Shown here: piece by piece, positions 19,794-29,058 of the stretch | Layout: each line of letters begins with the position of its first letter | Numbering within the stretch: the stretch's first letter is position 1 | From: Nitrosomonas sp. PY1 | Lineage (GTDB): Bacteria; Pseudomonadota; Gammaproteobacteria; Burkholderiales; Nitrosomonadaceae | Assembly: GCF_022836435.1 (NCBI RefSeq) | Contig: NZ_BQXC01000001.1 | Location: 140,612 to 204,611, forward strand | Reading direction: 5' to 3' | DNA: 64,000 bases | The notes under the pieces: model-generated | What the model saw: the letters and a program-made list of their open reading frames with translations, nothing else | Databases searched by the model: none | Told to the model about the DNA's origin: nothing | Position numbers and translations under genes: made by a program

Positions 19794-20711
19794 ATGAAAA
19801 TGCATAACTTTGGCAAAGTAGCGGTCTTACTTGGGGGACGATCCGCCGAGCGCGAGATATCTTTGCAAAGTGGGCAAGCTGTTTTAGCCGCATTGCGTGA
19901 AAGTAACGTTAATGCGCATCCTTTTGATCCTGCCAAGGAACCTTTAGATGAACTGAGACGGCAGAATTTTGATCGAGTTTTTATCGCATTACATGGTCGC
20001 TTTGGTGAAGATGGCACTGTACAGGGCGCGCTGGAATTAATGGAAATACCTTATACCGGTAGCGGTGTCATGGCCAGTGCATTGGCGATGGATAAATGGC
20101 GTACCAAGTTAATCTGGGAGGCTGCCGGCATCCAGTCGCCTCGTTTTATGCTTTTGAACGCGAACAGTGATTTCATGGCTGTAGCGGAAAACCTGGGATT
20201 GCCGCTCATTGTTAAGCCAGCGCGGGAAGGGTCAACGATTGGATTGAGTAAAGTACATAGCAGACAAGATGTGGCTGCCGCTTATCAGTTAGCGGTTAAG
20301 CATGATTCGTTGGTCATTGCGGAAGAATTTATCAGTGGCAAAGAACTGACTGCTGCTATTCTCGGTGAAACAGCATTGCCTTTGATAAGAATTGAGGTGG
20401 CTGGTGATTTATACGATTATCAAGCGAAATATGTATCGAATGATACGCGCTATCATTGCCCCAGCGGTTTGTCCCAAAGCTTGGAAGAATCGATACAAAA
20501 AGAAGCGTTAAGCGCTTATCAAGTTTTAGGATGCGCAGGCTGGGGGCGAATTGATTTGATTGTCGATCAACACAATCAGTTTTATTTTTTAGAAGCAAAT
20601 ACCTCACCGGGCATGACCAGCCATAGTTTGGTACCGATAGCTGCAAAAGCGGCAGGTATTTCTTTTCAAGAATTAGTGTTAAAAATATTAGAGTTAACAC
20701 ATGTGGGATAA
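19794..20711 (+). CDS. ddlB: D-alanine:D-alanine ligase DdlB
   Basis: 305 residues from ATG 19794, close to E. coli DdlB. GGAGAA at 19778-19783 supports this start over a longer one inside murB. It is an ATP-grasp enzyme making D-Ala-D-Ala for MurF. Visible motifs are [61 protein letters not shown], and the metal-binding end [14 protein letters not shown]. It overlaps ftsQ by 11 bp. Confidence 0.97.
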   Translation: MKMHNFGKVAVLLGGRSAEREISLQSGQAVLAALRESNVNAHPFDPAKEPLDELRRQNFDRVFIALHGRFGEDGTVQGALELMEIPYTGSGVMASALAMDKWRTKLIWEAAGIQSPRFMLLNANSDFMAVAENLGLPLIVKPAREGSTIGLSKVHSRQDVAAAYQLAVKHDSLVIAEEFISGKELTAAILGETALPLIRIEVAGDLYDYQAKYVSNDTRYHCPSGLSQSLEESIQKEALSAYQVLGCAGWGRIDLIVDQHNQFYFLEANTSPGMTSHSLVPIAAKAAGISFQELVLKILELTHVG

Positions 20712-21477
20712 TCATCATTTTCTGAATTTGGTTTCGAACATATTAATAGTAGCGGTAGCGGTAGCCACCGCATACGTTATTGGGCTACGTTTGATCGAGC
20801 CGCCTTATTTTCCGATTAAGGAAATTAATATCTATGCAACTGATTCTGAAAATACCGGTGATGCTCGATTGAACAATGTTAGCCTAGAACAAATTAAGGC
20901 TCTTTTGAGTAATGGGATTAGAGGGAATTTTGTATCAGTGAATTTAACAGAACTGCGCGATGAATTTGAAAAACTACAGTGGGCCCGTGAAGCAAAAATC
21001 AATCGAAAATGGCCGAATAGCTTGGATGTGATTGTTGAAGAGCATCAGCCACTTGCACGTTGGGGCAGACATGCACTGGTAAATACACTTGGAGAAGTAT
21101 TTCGAGTTTCCAGTGATCAGAGCTTGCCAACTTTCATGGGGCCAACCGAAGAAAGCGCACAAGAAGTGACGAAGCAATTCCATCGATTTAATCAGATTTT
21201 GGCACCCTTACATCAATATGCCGTGGAGGTTACTTTGACACCGCGATATGCATGGCGAATACAGCTCAATACAGGTACCGTTTTGGAACTGGGGCGCGAG
21301 AATATTAAAGAAAGATTGGAGCGTTATGTGCTGGTTTATGAGCATAGCATTGCGCGGCTCAGCCAGGACGGTCCATTGGCGTATGTTGATCTTCGCTATC
21401 CCAATGGTTTCGCCATCCGTCTGACGGAACAAGCGCAACAGGCGCCCAAAAAAACCAGTTTGCGAAAAGAGACTTGA
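20701..21477 (+). CDS. ftsQ: cell division protein FtsQ
   Basis: 258 residues. A bitopic inner-membrane protein of the FtsQLB complex. One N-terminal span (about 10-28), then a POTRA domain beginning PIKEINIYA, with [20 protein letters not shown], then the FtsQ beta domain with [12 protein letters not shown]. It starts at ATG 20701 inside the end of ddlB and is followed after 19 bp by ftsA. Order and length are standard. Confidence 0.96.
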   Translation: MWDNHHFLNLVSNILIVAVAVATAYVIGLRLIEPPYFPIKEINIYATDSENTGDARLNNVSLEQIKALLSNGIRGNFVSVNLTELRDEFEKLQWAREAKINRKWPNSLDVIVEEHQPLARWGRHALVNTLGEVFRVSSDQSLPTFMGPTEESAQEVTKQFHRFNQILAPLHQYAVEVTLTPRYAWRIQLNTGTVLELGRENIKERLERYVLVYEHSIARLSQDGPLAYVDLRYPNGFAIRLTEQAQQAPKKTSLRKET

Positions 21478-21496
21478 GGCCAGGAGATAATGGGAG

Positions 21497-22735
21497 ATGA
21501 ATAAGGCTAGAGAAAGTAGAAATTTGGTGGTTGGTCTAGATATCGGTACTTCCAAGATTGTTGCCATTGTGGCCGAAGTATTGCCAGAAGGCGGGTTTGA
21601 AGTCATCGGTTTGGGCAGCCATCCGTCACGAGGATTGAAGAAAGGCGTTGTCGCTAATATTGAAACGACCGTCAATGCGATCCAAAGAGCCTTAGAAGAA
21701 GCGGAACTGATGGCTGATTGCAAGATTAATGAGGCATTTACCGGAATTGCGGGTAGCCACATCAAAGGATTTAATTCAGATGGTATGGTTCCGATTAAAG
21801 ACAAGGAAGTGACAGGAAAAGATGTGGAACGTGTCATGGAGGCCGCTAAGGCGGTTAATATTCCAGCCGACCAGCAAATCCTACATATCTTGAATCAAGA
21901 ATTTATTATCGACGGACAAGAGGATGTACGTGAACCTGTCGGTATGAGCGGCATACGGCTGGAAGTCAAGGTCCATATAGTGACTGGTGCAGTATCCGCA
22001 GCGCAAAACATCATGAAATGCGTACACCGTTGTGGTCTTGAGGTGCGTGATTTAATTTTACAACCACTGGCGTCTGCCATGGCTGTTTTATCGGATGATG
22101 AGAAAGACTTAGGCGTGTGTTTAGTGGATATCGGTGGCGGTACAACGGATATCGCTGTATTTACCAACGGTGCTATTCGGCATACTGCTGTGATTCCTAT
22201 TGCTGGTGATCAGGTGACCAATGATATTGCAATGGCGCTTCGTACTCCGACAAAAAGCGCTGAGGATATCAAATGCCGCTATGGATGCGCTTTAAGAAGT
22301 TTAGCGGATACCCGGGAAATGGTTGAGGTACCTGATGTCGGCAATCGTGGTTCGCGCCAATTGTCGCGCCAGACGCTAGCCGAAGTAATCGAACCCCGAG
22401 TAGAAGAACTCTACAGTTTGATTCAAGCGGAATTACGCCGTAGTGGATTCGAAGAGTTACTATCGTCTGGAATCGTTATCACTGGCGGATCTGCATCATT
22501 ACGCGGCATGGTAGAGTTGGGTGAAGAGATTTTTCATATGCCGGTTCGATTAGGGTTACCGAATTATCATGGCAATTTGAAGGAGGTTATTCATACACCG
22601 CGATACTCAACAGGGATTGGCTTAATAATGGCTGGTATTCAACAAATGCAACATCAACATGGGGCGAGGTTACAAGGAGGTTCTGCAAAACAGATTTTTA
22701 CAAGGATGAAAGGTTGGTTCCAGAAGAATTTTTAA
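21497..22735 (+). CDS. ftsA: cell division protein FtsA
   Basis: 412 residues. An actin-like ATPase that tethers FtsZ filaments to the membrane and recruits later division proteins. The phosphate loop 1 reads GLDIGTSKIVAIV and loop 2 VDIGGGTTDIAVF. The 1C domain region contains AFTGIAGSHI. The C-terminal amphipathic membrane-targeting helix reads FTRMKGWFQKNF. It starts at ATG 21497 with GGAGAT just upstream. Confidence 0.98.
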   Translation: MNKARESRNLVVGLDIGTSKIVAIVAEVLPEGGFEVIGLGSHPSRGLKKGVVANIETTVNAIQRALEEAELMADCKINEAFTGIAGSHIKGFNSDGMVPIKDKEVTGKDVERVMEAAKAVNIPADQQILHILNQEFIIDGQEDVREPVGMSGIRLEVKVHIVTGAVSAAQNIMKCVHRCGLEVRDLILQPLASAMAVLSDDEKDLGVCLVDIGGGTTDIAVFTNGAIRHTAVIPIAGDQVTNDIAMALRTPTKSAEDIKCRYGCALRSLADTREMVEVPDVGNRGSRQLSRQTLAEVIEPRVEELYSLIQAELRRSGFEELLSSGIVITGGSASLRGMVELGEEIFHMPVRLGLPNYHGNLKEVIHTPRYSTGIGLIMAGIQQMQHQHGARLQGGSAKQIFTRMKGWFQKNF

Positions 22736-22798
22736 CTGGATTTTTTCAGGGCTGGTGTTTGGGTGATTTAAATTTTTTGTAATTAAAGGAGAAATGCT

Positions 22799-23947
22799 AT
22801 GTTTGAAATCATCAATAACGAATCGCAAGAAGCAGTCATTAAAGTAGTCGGTGTAGGAGGGTGTGGTAGCAATGCGGTAGACCACATGATTCAACATGGC
22901 ATGAAGGGCGTCGAATTTATCAGTATGAATACAGATGCGCAAGCATTGAAAAGTAATAAAGCGCCGGTCATACTTCAGTTGGGTACTGGCATTACCAAAG
23001 GATTGGGAGCTGGCGCGAATCCGGATGTAGGGCGCGAAGCTGCGTTAGAAGATCGTGATCGTATCGCTGAATTAATTCAAGGTTCAGATATGCTATTTAT
23101 CACCGCTGGTATGGGTGGCGGAACCGGAACCGGTGCTGCTCCGGTGGTAGCTCAAGTGGCTAAAGAAATGGGTATTCTGACAGTTGCCGTGGTTAGTAAA
23201 CCATTTGCTTTTGAAGGCAGACGTTTGGTCGCTGCTAAAGCAGGTATGGAAGCGCTTGGGCAACACGTCGATTCGTTGATTGTAATTCCTAATGATAAGC
23301 TGATGATGGTGTTAGGTAATGATATTTCTATGTTGGATGCATTCAAGGCAGCTAACGATGTGTTATATGGTGCTGTTGCCGGTATTGCTGAAGTAATCAA
23401 TTGCCCAGGTTTGGTCAACGTGGATTTTGCTGACGTCAAAACGGTCATGTCAGAAATGGGTATGGCTATGATGGGTTCCGCTATTGCAGCCGGAGTGGAT
23501 CGCGCTCGTGTTGCGGCTGAACGCGCAGTTTCAAGCCCATTGTTGGAAGATGTTTCGTTGTCCGGTGCGCGTGGTATTCTCGTCAATATCACTGCAAATT
23601 CTTCGCTGAAAATGCGTGAAGTACACGAAGTCATGAGTACTGTGAAAAATCTTACTGCTGAAGATGCAACGATTATCGTCGGTACTGTCATTGATGAAGA
23701 GATCGGTGAAGATTTACGCGTTACCATGGTAGCTACTGGTTTGGGTAATCCAGCGCAAAGCCAAAGTACTCCATTGAGCGTTGTGCATAGCCGTACTGGA
23801 ACGGATGATCGCGATTCAATATTCTCATCTGAAGAACCTGCAGTAATGCGTACTGGAAGAAGAAGTAACGCGACTGTTGCCGCAATGCGTCAGTCGGGTG
23901 TAGATCCAATGGATATTCCAGCTTTCTTAAGAAGACAAGCTGATTAA
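22799..23947 (+). CDS. ftsZ: cell division GTPase FtsZ
   Basis: 382 residues. Tubulin-like GTPase forming the Z ring. Conserved parts are GVGGCGSNAVDHM near the N-terminus, the signature GGGTGTGAAP (about 105-114), and the T7 region NVDFADVKTVMSEMG used for the neighbouring GTPase site. A variable linker leads to the C-terminal peptide DIPAFLRRQ, which binds FtsA and ZipA-type partners. AAGGAG lies at the usual distance before ATG 22799. This is the last gene of the cluster. Confidence 0.99.
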   Translation: MFEIINNESQEAVIKVVGVGGCGSNAVDHMIQHGMKGVEFISMNTDAQALKSNKAPVILQLGTGITKGLGAGANPDVGREAALEDRDRIAELIQGSDMLFITAGMGGGTGTGAAPVVAQVAKEMGILTVAVVSKPFAFEGRRLVAAKAGMEALGQHVDSLIVIPNDKLMMVLGNDISMLDAFKAANDVLYGAVAGIAEVINCPGLVNVDFADVKTVMSEMGMAMMGSAIAAGVDRARVAAERAVSSPLLEDVSLSGARGILVNITANSSLKMREVHEVMSTVKNLTAEDATIIVGTVIDEEIGEDLRVTMVATGLGNPAQSQSTPLSVVHSRTGTDDRDSIFSSEEPAVMRTGRRSNATVAAMRQSGVDPMDIPAFLRRQAD

Positions 23948-23973
23948 GCCAACCCGTAATAAACTCAAGCCCG

Positions 23974-24008
23974 CACAGCCTTCATTGCTCCTTTCAATGA
24001 GGGCTGTG
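23974..24008 (+). terminator. hairpin after ftsZ, likely end of the dcw operon
   Basis: CACAGCCTTCATTG (23974-23987), a 7-nt loop, and CAATGAGGGCTGTG (23995-24008) form a 14-bp stem with a single T-G wobble, 27 bp after the ftsZ stop. The tail TAACTACCAGTATAGTTTTC is only weakly T-rich. Termination is therefore inferred from stem strength and position. Confidence 0.65.
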
Positions 24009-24078
24009 TAACTACCAGTATAGTTTTCTACAGACGATTTTCCGGCTTTAACCGGTCACGCTATCTTTAGCCATTACC

Positions 24079-25224
24079 TTGAATGACTACCCTGTAATTG
24101 TTTGGCATGAATGCAATCAAGAGCATACTGCTCGTTGGCGTTCGGAAAAAGGCTTATTACCGCCCAAACGAGTCGAATCTATTGATGATCGTACAACTGC
24201 TGACACTGCCTATCGATTGGCATGCGAAGGTAGTGGTTTAGTATGGCGGGGCGATTTCCAGAATGCTCGCCAATTACTCAACGCTATTGCAAAGCGCATT
24301 GATAAAAGATTTGCCAGTAAGTTGAGTACAACCGCAATATCCCGGGAAGCCTTCAATCTATACCGCCAAACACAATCACAGCGCGCTCGCACGCTCGACA
24401 AGTTACTCATAGCTTTCGAAGCAAATCATCGTATTCCATTAAGGCGCGCACCCGATGTACACCTAGCTTGCGAAAAAGTATATGGTGTAAGTAACGAACC
24501 CTATGTGACTTCATTGCGAGAGTTACTGGGACTCATCGGTGCTTACGAATGGTACAGAAAAGGTATTGATGTTGCAGCATTAGGCGCAAAAATTTATCCG
24601 CACTACGGTGTATTTGCACCAATTCGTCAAGAATATATTCAATTATTAGCAGAAACACCTTTTTCTAGCGGTATCACAGCGTATACCACCGCTTTCGATA
24701 TCGGTACCGGAACCGGTGTGCTGGCAGCTTTACTGGCGCAGCGTGGTATTCAGCATGTAATCGGCACGGATCAAGATCCACGTGCAGTAGATTGCGCGCG
24801 TGACAATATCGCGCGCTTGGGACTGCAACATCAAGTGCAAATCATTCAATGCAATCTTTTCCCGCTCGCGGATCCAGTGGATCTGATTGTTTGCAATCCT
24901 CCTTGGATTCCGGCGCGACCCAGTTCCCCCTTAGAAAGGGCCATTTATGATCCTGATAATCAAATGCTTCGAAGTTTCTTGACAGGAGTAAGTCAGTATC
25001 TAAAGCCTAACGGAGAAATTTGGTTGATTATGTCGAATTTTGCTGAGCATTTAGGGTTACGAACACATGAGCAATGGTTGTCGTTCATCGCCTCAGCGGG
25101 ACTGAGGGTAGTGGATAAGCGAGATGCTAAGCCTCATCATTCACGCACATCGGATACGAGTGATCCATTACATGCAGCACGAAAAGCCGAAGTTGTTTCG
25201 TTGTGGCGTATGAATCGCGTATAA
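24079..25224 (+). CDS. class I SAM-dependent methyltransferase (HemK/RlmG-like core)
   Basis: 381 residues. The C-terminal half is a Rossmann methyltransferase. Motif I is DIGTGTGVLAALLAQRG, the acidic loop is GTDQDPRAVDCARDN, and motif IV is NPPW in LIVCNPPWIPARPSS. N/D-PP-Y/W motifs act on nitrogen of bases or amide side chains, so an RNA, DNA or protein glutamine target is possible. The N-terminal 200 residues are not a domain I can name. The start is TTG 24079, as a stop lies ten codons upstream and no ATG is available nearby. The gene follows the ftsZ terminator and converges on the HDOD gene with only 4 bp between. Confidence 0.8.
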   Translation: MNDYPVIVWHECNQEHTARWRSEKGLLPPKRVESIDDRTTADTAYRLACEGSGLVWRGDFQNARQLLNAIAKRIDKRFASKLSTTAISREAFNLYRQTQSQRARTLDKLLIAFEANHRIPLRRAPDVHLACEKVYGVSNEPYVTSLRELLGLIGAYEWYRKGIDVAALGAKIYPHYGVFAPIRQEYIQLLAETPFSSGITAYTTAFDIGTGTGVLAALLAQRGIQHVIGTDQDPRAVDCARDNIARLGLQHQVQIIQCNLFPLADPVDLIVCNPPWIPARPSSPLERAIYDPDNQMLRSFLTGVSQYLKPNGEIWLIMSNFAEHLGLRTHEQWLSFIASAGLRVVDKRDAKPHHSRTSDTSDPLHAARKAEVVSLWRMNRV

Positions 25225-25228
25225 AAGT

Positions 25229-26083
25229 TTAAATTTTGATTGCACGCGCCTGCTCGACCGCAGCGATGGCTTCTTCAATAATCGTGTCTTGCATGTTCGA
25301 ATTGACACCGATTGCACGCCATTCTTGCTGAGTTATTTCTTGCTGTGTATGCTCAGAAATACCCACATCCGGAATTATTTTTTCTGTTATATGAACCAAA
25401 TGGATAAGGGGGTGTTCTACGCCCGCTTGGGCAGCATTGGGTGTGTGATGGTAGCGTATCACCTCGACGATTTCATCAGGCAGTCCCCAATGTGTGGCAA
25501 GTCGTGCCCCGATCTCGCTATGATGAGTACCCATTAATTCTTGTTCCAGTTCAAGTATGGGTGTGTCATTAGGTGTACTTAGTTGATCAAGTAATTTGTC
25601 ACAGAGTGTGACATCCAGGAAACTCAATGCATTGAAACCGATATCGTGCAACAATCCGGCTAGAAAAATCTGCTCATCCATGGGGCGTATATGTGACGGT
25701 ATATATTTAGCGATAGATCGCATTGCAATTGCAATGGCCATGCTGTGTAGCCACAAATCGCTGGCTTTAAGCTTACCCTCAACGGGTTTTTTCAGAGTGG
25801 ACATAGTGGCAATTCCAATCGCTACAGACTTGACGCGGGTTAATCCCAAACACATTGCTGCATCGCCGACTGAGGCGATCTTACGGGGAATGCCAAACAA
25901 TGCGCTATTGGATAATCCAATGATTTTTGCGGAGATTTGAGGGTCTTGTTCGATTAATTTCAGTAACTGAACTTCCCCTTCTTTCGTATCAAGCGGTAAA
26001 GTAAGCAGCTTTTGTACAATGATGGGCATTGCTGGTAATACATCAATACGCTCCAAAGGCAGCTTCAACTCAGTATTTACCAT
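25229..26083 (-). CDS. HDOD-domain protein
   Basis: 284 residues. The HDOD domain (PF08668) covers most of the protein, with LPAMPIIVQKLLTL at the start, LLKLIEQDPQISAKIIGLSNSA, and AGLLHDIGFNAL. HDOD proteins are signalling or scaffold proteins related to HD phosphohydrolases but usually lacking full metal-binding sets. Here H-D is kept in LLHDIG, and THHSEIGARLATHWGLP follows. No partner output domain is attached. The gene has a GGAGAA site before ATG 26083. The true substrate or partner cannot be told. Confidence 0.85.
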   Translation of the reverse strand: MVNTELKLPLERIDVLPAMPIIVQKLLTLPLDTKEGEVQLLKLIEQDPQISAKIIGLSNSALFGIPRKIASVGDAAMCLGLTRVKSVAIGIATMSTLKKPVEGKLKASDLWLHSMAIAIAMRSIAKYIPSHIRPMDEQIFLAGLLHDIGFNALSFLDVTLCDKLLDQLSTPNDTPILELEQELMGTHHSEIGARLATHWGLPDEIVEVIRYHHTPNAAQAGVEHPLIHLVHITEKIIPDVGISEHTQQEITQQEWRAIGVNSNMQDTIIEEAIAAVEQARAIKI

Positions 26084-26128
26084 TATTTCTCCATTAAAAT
26101 TCGCGGTTAAGCTTAAATATATCCGGCG

Positions 26129-26458
26129 TCACAGCTCATCATACTTCTTAGCCGTTCCTTTGGAAGTTGATATTGGATACTTTAACGCATTCTTAGCCAT
26201 TTTCATAAGTACGATTTCAGTTACATTCCAGCCGTATTTTTCAGCGAGCAAGAAAGCGAAAGCAAAGACATCGGCGAGTTCTTCTTGAATGGCTTCAAGA
26301 TCAGCCTGTTCGGGAGATTTCCATAAGAATGTTTCTAGCAGCTCCGAAGCCTCGATATTTAACGCTATGGCAAGATCCTTAGGATTATGAAATTGAGCCC
26401 AATCGCGTTCATCGCGAAACTTTAGTAGAGCCTCGGTAATCTTTTGGATTTCGTTCAT
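26129..26458 (-). CDS. MazG-like nucleotide pyrophosphohydrolase
   Basis: 109 residues, all-alpha MazG/dCTPase-like domain of the RS21-C6 type. Metal-binding acidic motifs are EASELLE (about 44-50) and EELADVFAFAF (about 69-79). LLKFRDERDWAQFHNPKDLA is the conserved N-terminal helix-loop. Such enzymes hydrolyse non-canonical or excess dNTPs to monophosphates. It lies 45 bp upstream of the HDOD gene on the same strand, so a two-gene operon is possible. Confidence 0.88.
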   Translation of the reverse strand: MNEIQKITEALLKFRDERDWAQFHNPKDLAIALNIEASELLETFLWKSPEQADLEAIQEELADVFAFAFLLAEKYGWNVTEIVLMKMAKNALKYPISTSKGTAKKYDEL

Positions 26459-27049
26459 TTAGACAGACCAAGATTGATTGAGAGTAAGGTGCTATAAGTT
26501 TAGTGTTAGATCTTTACAAAAACTTTTTTTAGTATATTACTCTATTCGATCAGCACCACGTACACTAGGAGCAACAACAAATCATTTACATTAAAACCGA
26601 AGGCGTTTCAATGGATAGTACCAGAGTGCATCGGGATGGTACCGAGGTCTTAAAACAGATAATAGATCGCAATCTATTGTGAATCCAGAGGTGACTGGAT
26701 TGTTAGCGTTCATATGGTTGTCACAGACATCGGAATAATCATCGCTTTTTTTCAAATCTTCAGGGCATGTTGCGCGGCAATACATTGGAAAGGCGATGGC
26801 TCCGGCTAACGCTTCGCTTCGTCTCTCCACTTATTCTATGGAGCTATATCATGTACAAAAAACGCAATGAAATTAAAGAATTATTTCATTCCATCAAAGA
26901 TTCGTCTATTTCGTTTTTATCGCTGAAGTACTGGGATAGTGTTACAGACGTTAGTTTTTTGAGAAAAAGCGAAGTTGCAGCTTGAGTGATGGTCGCCAAT
27001 AAGAGTGGGAGTAAGATAGCTTTTTGGCGACTCTGTCATGGGTGAGTAA
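26459..27049. other. 591-bp stretch with tandem small hairpins and no firm gene
   Basis: Two perfect 7-bp-stem hairpins stand 3 bp apart: AATAGAT-CGCA-ATCTATT (26661-26678) and AATCCAG-AGGTGA-CTGGATT (26682-26701). Minus-strand 26591-26830 is open for 79 codons but resembles no family I know and has no clear ribosome binding site. A short + reading at 26851-26985 is listed separately. The stretch may hold decayed mobile DNA or a small structured RNA. I cannot decide from the sequence. Confidence 0.4.
26851..26985 (+). CDS. possible small protein, 44 residues
   Basis: ATG 26851 is preceded at a good distance by GGAG (26839-26842). The product begins MYKKRNEIKELFHSIKD, is charged, and has no signal peptide. 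The same frame is open upstream for a further 28 codons without a ribosome binding site. No homologue is recognised, and coding status is weakly supported. Confidence 0.3.
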   Translation: MYKKRNEIKELFHSIKDSSISFLSLKYWDSVTDVSFLRKSEVAA

Positions 27050-27457
27050 TTACATTGCAGATTTATTAACTGATTCTAAGTGGTTCTCAACTTTTTTTTC
27101 AATGACGCTATCTTCTTTAGCTATTTGTTCTGTGGCTAGTTTTCTATGGAAATGCGCTAATTCTGTGCTTTCTTTTACTTCTTTTTCATATTCTCGTATA
27201 TTGGCGGTAGCATGGGATCGGAATTCTTGTCCGTGTCTTCCGTACAGATAGGGTTTGGCTTCGTATGTTTTCAATGCTTGTTTATGTTTTGTTAATTTTT
27301 GCTCTGCCTCTATAGCAGAGTTTTCATAATATTTAACCAGTGCAGCATGATCTTTTTTATTCATTTCCGATTTGTTAATTATCATTGGGTTCGTTTGCGC
27401 GCATGCAACCAGAAAAGTCAGCGAAATAGTAGAAATAATCAGTTTAAGTGCTTTCAT
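27050..27457 (-). CDS. small lipoprotein, paralogue of 1387-1776
   Basis: 135 residues from ATG 27457. An ATG five codons upstream lacks a ribosome binding site. The signal sequence ends in lipobox L-V-A-C, so the protein should be acylated. The mature part matches the product of 1387-1776: DHAALVKYYE, YEAKPYLYGRHGQEF, HATANIREYEKE and HFHRKLA line up with equal spacing. That paralogue has an ordinary signal peptide instead of a lipobox, so one copy is membrane-tethered and the other soluble. Function is unknown. Confidence 0.82.
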   Translation of the reverse strand: MKALKLIISTISLTFLVACAQTNPMIINKSEMNKKDHAALVKYYENSAIEAEQKLTKHKQALKTYEAKPYLYGRHGQEFRSHATANIREYEKEVKESTELAHFHRKLATEQIAKEDSVIEKKVENHLESVNKSAM

Positions 27458-27680
27458 AATATTTATGCTCATCGAAAAAAATTAATGATTGCATAGTACT
27501 TTTACTCTCGATATATGCATACTGGGGAAACTATGGTTTTTATCTAAGGGAAACTACGAAATTTTTATTGAATCAAACGTAAAATGCAGTGCACTGGGTG
27601 AATTTATTTGGCAGAATTGACTTGTCTGAGCTAATTGTTAACTGAAAATAATAAGTGGTTTTTACCAATCGGGGGAATGA

Positions 27681-29024
27681 ATGAAATACAAATCTATGCA
27701 AGAGTTCAGCAACTATGTTGCTGAGCGCAATCCAAGTCAGCCAGAGTATATGCAAGCGGTTACCGAAGTCATCGAAAGTTTGTGGCCTTTTATAACGGAA
27801 CATCCACGGTATGCCGAACATGGCTTGCTGGATCGTTTGGTTGAACCTGAACGCGTGATTATATTTCGTGTATCCTGGGTTGATGATCATGGGGAGGTTA
27901 AGGTAAATCGAGGCTACCGGGTACAGCATAGTTCATCCATCGGTCCATACAAAGGTGGTGTTCGGTTTCATCCTTCGGTGAATTTATCAATTCTTAAGTT
28001 TTTGGCGTTTGAACAGACTTTTAAAAATGCGCTAACGACACTCCCGATGGGTGGCGGTAAGGGCGGCTCCGATTTCGATCCGAAAGGCAAAAGCCCAGGA
28101 GAGGTTATGCGCTTTTGCCAGTCCTTTATCAGTGAACTGTTTCGTCATATCGGTTCAGATACTGATGTACCTGCCGGAGATATCGGCGTCGGTGGACGTG
28201 AAGTTGGGTTTATGGCAGGAATGATGAAAAAACTATCCAATCGAGCTGATTGTGTATTCACCGGAAAGGGATTGAGTTTTGGCGGGTCGTTAATTCGTCC
28301 CGAAGCAACTGGTTATGGAACAGTATACTTTGCTCAAGAAATATTACGGCATGCAGGGCGTTATATGGAAGGAATGCGTGTCTCAGTTTCTGGCTCGGGT
28401 AATGTCGCGCAATTTGCTGTAGCAAAAGCCATGGCGCAAGGTGCCAAGGTGGTTACCGTATCTGATTCCAGCGGCACAATCGTTGATGAAAATGGCTTTA
28501 CTCCAGAAAAACTGGCAATATTGGCAGAAGTGAAAAATCACTTGTATGCTCGACTGGATGAATATGCTAAGCGTGTGGATGTTACCTTTTTGCCAGGTGA
28601 AAAACCATGGCATGTGCCGGTACAACTGGCATTACCGTGCGCAACGCAAAATGAAATTACCCAAGTAGATGCGCAAACACTCGTTAACAACGGTGTCGTT
28701 TGTGTTGCAGAAGGCGCAAATATGCCATCGACCGCTGAAGCAGTCGAATGTTTTATCCATAACAAGGTGCTTTATGCGCCAGGTAAAGCAAGCAATGCTG
28801 GTGGTGTCGCCACTTCGGGTCTGGAAATGAGTCAAAATGCAATGCGCTTATCTTGGACTCACGAGGAGGTTGATGCACGCCTGCAAGCAATCATGCAAGC
28901 TATCCACAGATCCTGCCTTGAATACGGTACAAAACCCGATGGTAGTGTTAATTATGTAGACGGTGCAAATATAGCTGGTTTTGTGAAAGTAGCAGACGCT
29001 ATGTTAGGGCAAGGTGTTATTTGA
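27681..29024 (+). CDS. gdhA: glutamate dehydrogenase (NADP-type)
   Basis: 447 residues, the length of the hexameric NADP-dependent enzymes. It interconverts 2-oxoglutarate plus ammonium and glutamate, so it is an ammonium-assimilation route in an ammonia oxidiser. The substrate domain contains GPYKGGVRFHPSVN and the catalytic-lysine region LPMGGGKGGSDFDPKGKS. Other blocks are VPAGDIGVGGREVGFM and the dinucleotide loop VSGSGNVAQFA. AEGANMPSTAEA and PGKASNAGGVATSGLEM are conserved. GGGGGA-rich sequence precedes ATG 27681. The gene appears monocistronic. Confidence 0.97.
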   Translation: MKYKSMQEFSNYVAERNPSQPEYMQAVTEVIESLWPFITEHPRYAEHGLLDRLVEPERVIIFRVSWVDDHGEVKVNRGYRVQHSSSIGPYKGGVRFHPSVNLSILKFLAFEQTFKNALTTLPMGGGKGGSDFDPKGKSPGEVMRFCQSFISELFRHIGSDTDVPAGDIGVGGREVGFMAGMMKKLSNRADCVFTGKGLSFGGSLIRPEATGYGTVYFAQEILRHAGRYMEGMRVSVSGSGNVAQFAVAKAMAQGAKVVTVSDSSGTIVDENGFTPEKLAILAEVKNHLYARLDEYAKRVDVTFLPGEKPWHVPVQLALPCATQNEITQVDAQTLVNNGVVCVAEGANMPSTAEAVECFIHNKVLYAPGKASNAGGVATSGLEMSQNAMRLSWTHEEVDARLQAIMQAIHRSCLEYGTKPDGSVNYVDGANIAGFVKVADAMLGQGVI

Positions 29025-29058
29025 TCGATCATTTCTAATAGGTTAGGCAGGCATCGCA

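Noticed and set aside
26591..26830. Minus-strand open frame of 79 codons
   Set aside because: No ribosome binding site, no recognised family, and overlaps two hairpins. Kept only as part of the described gene-poor stretch.
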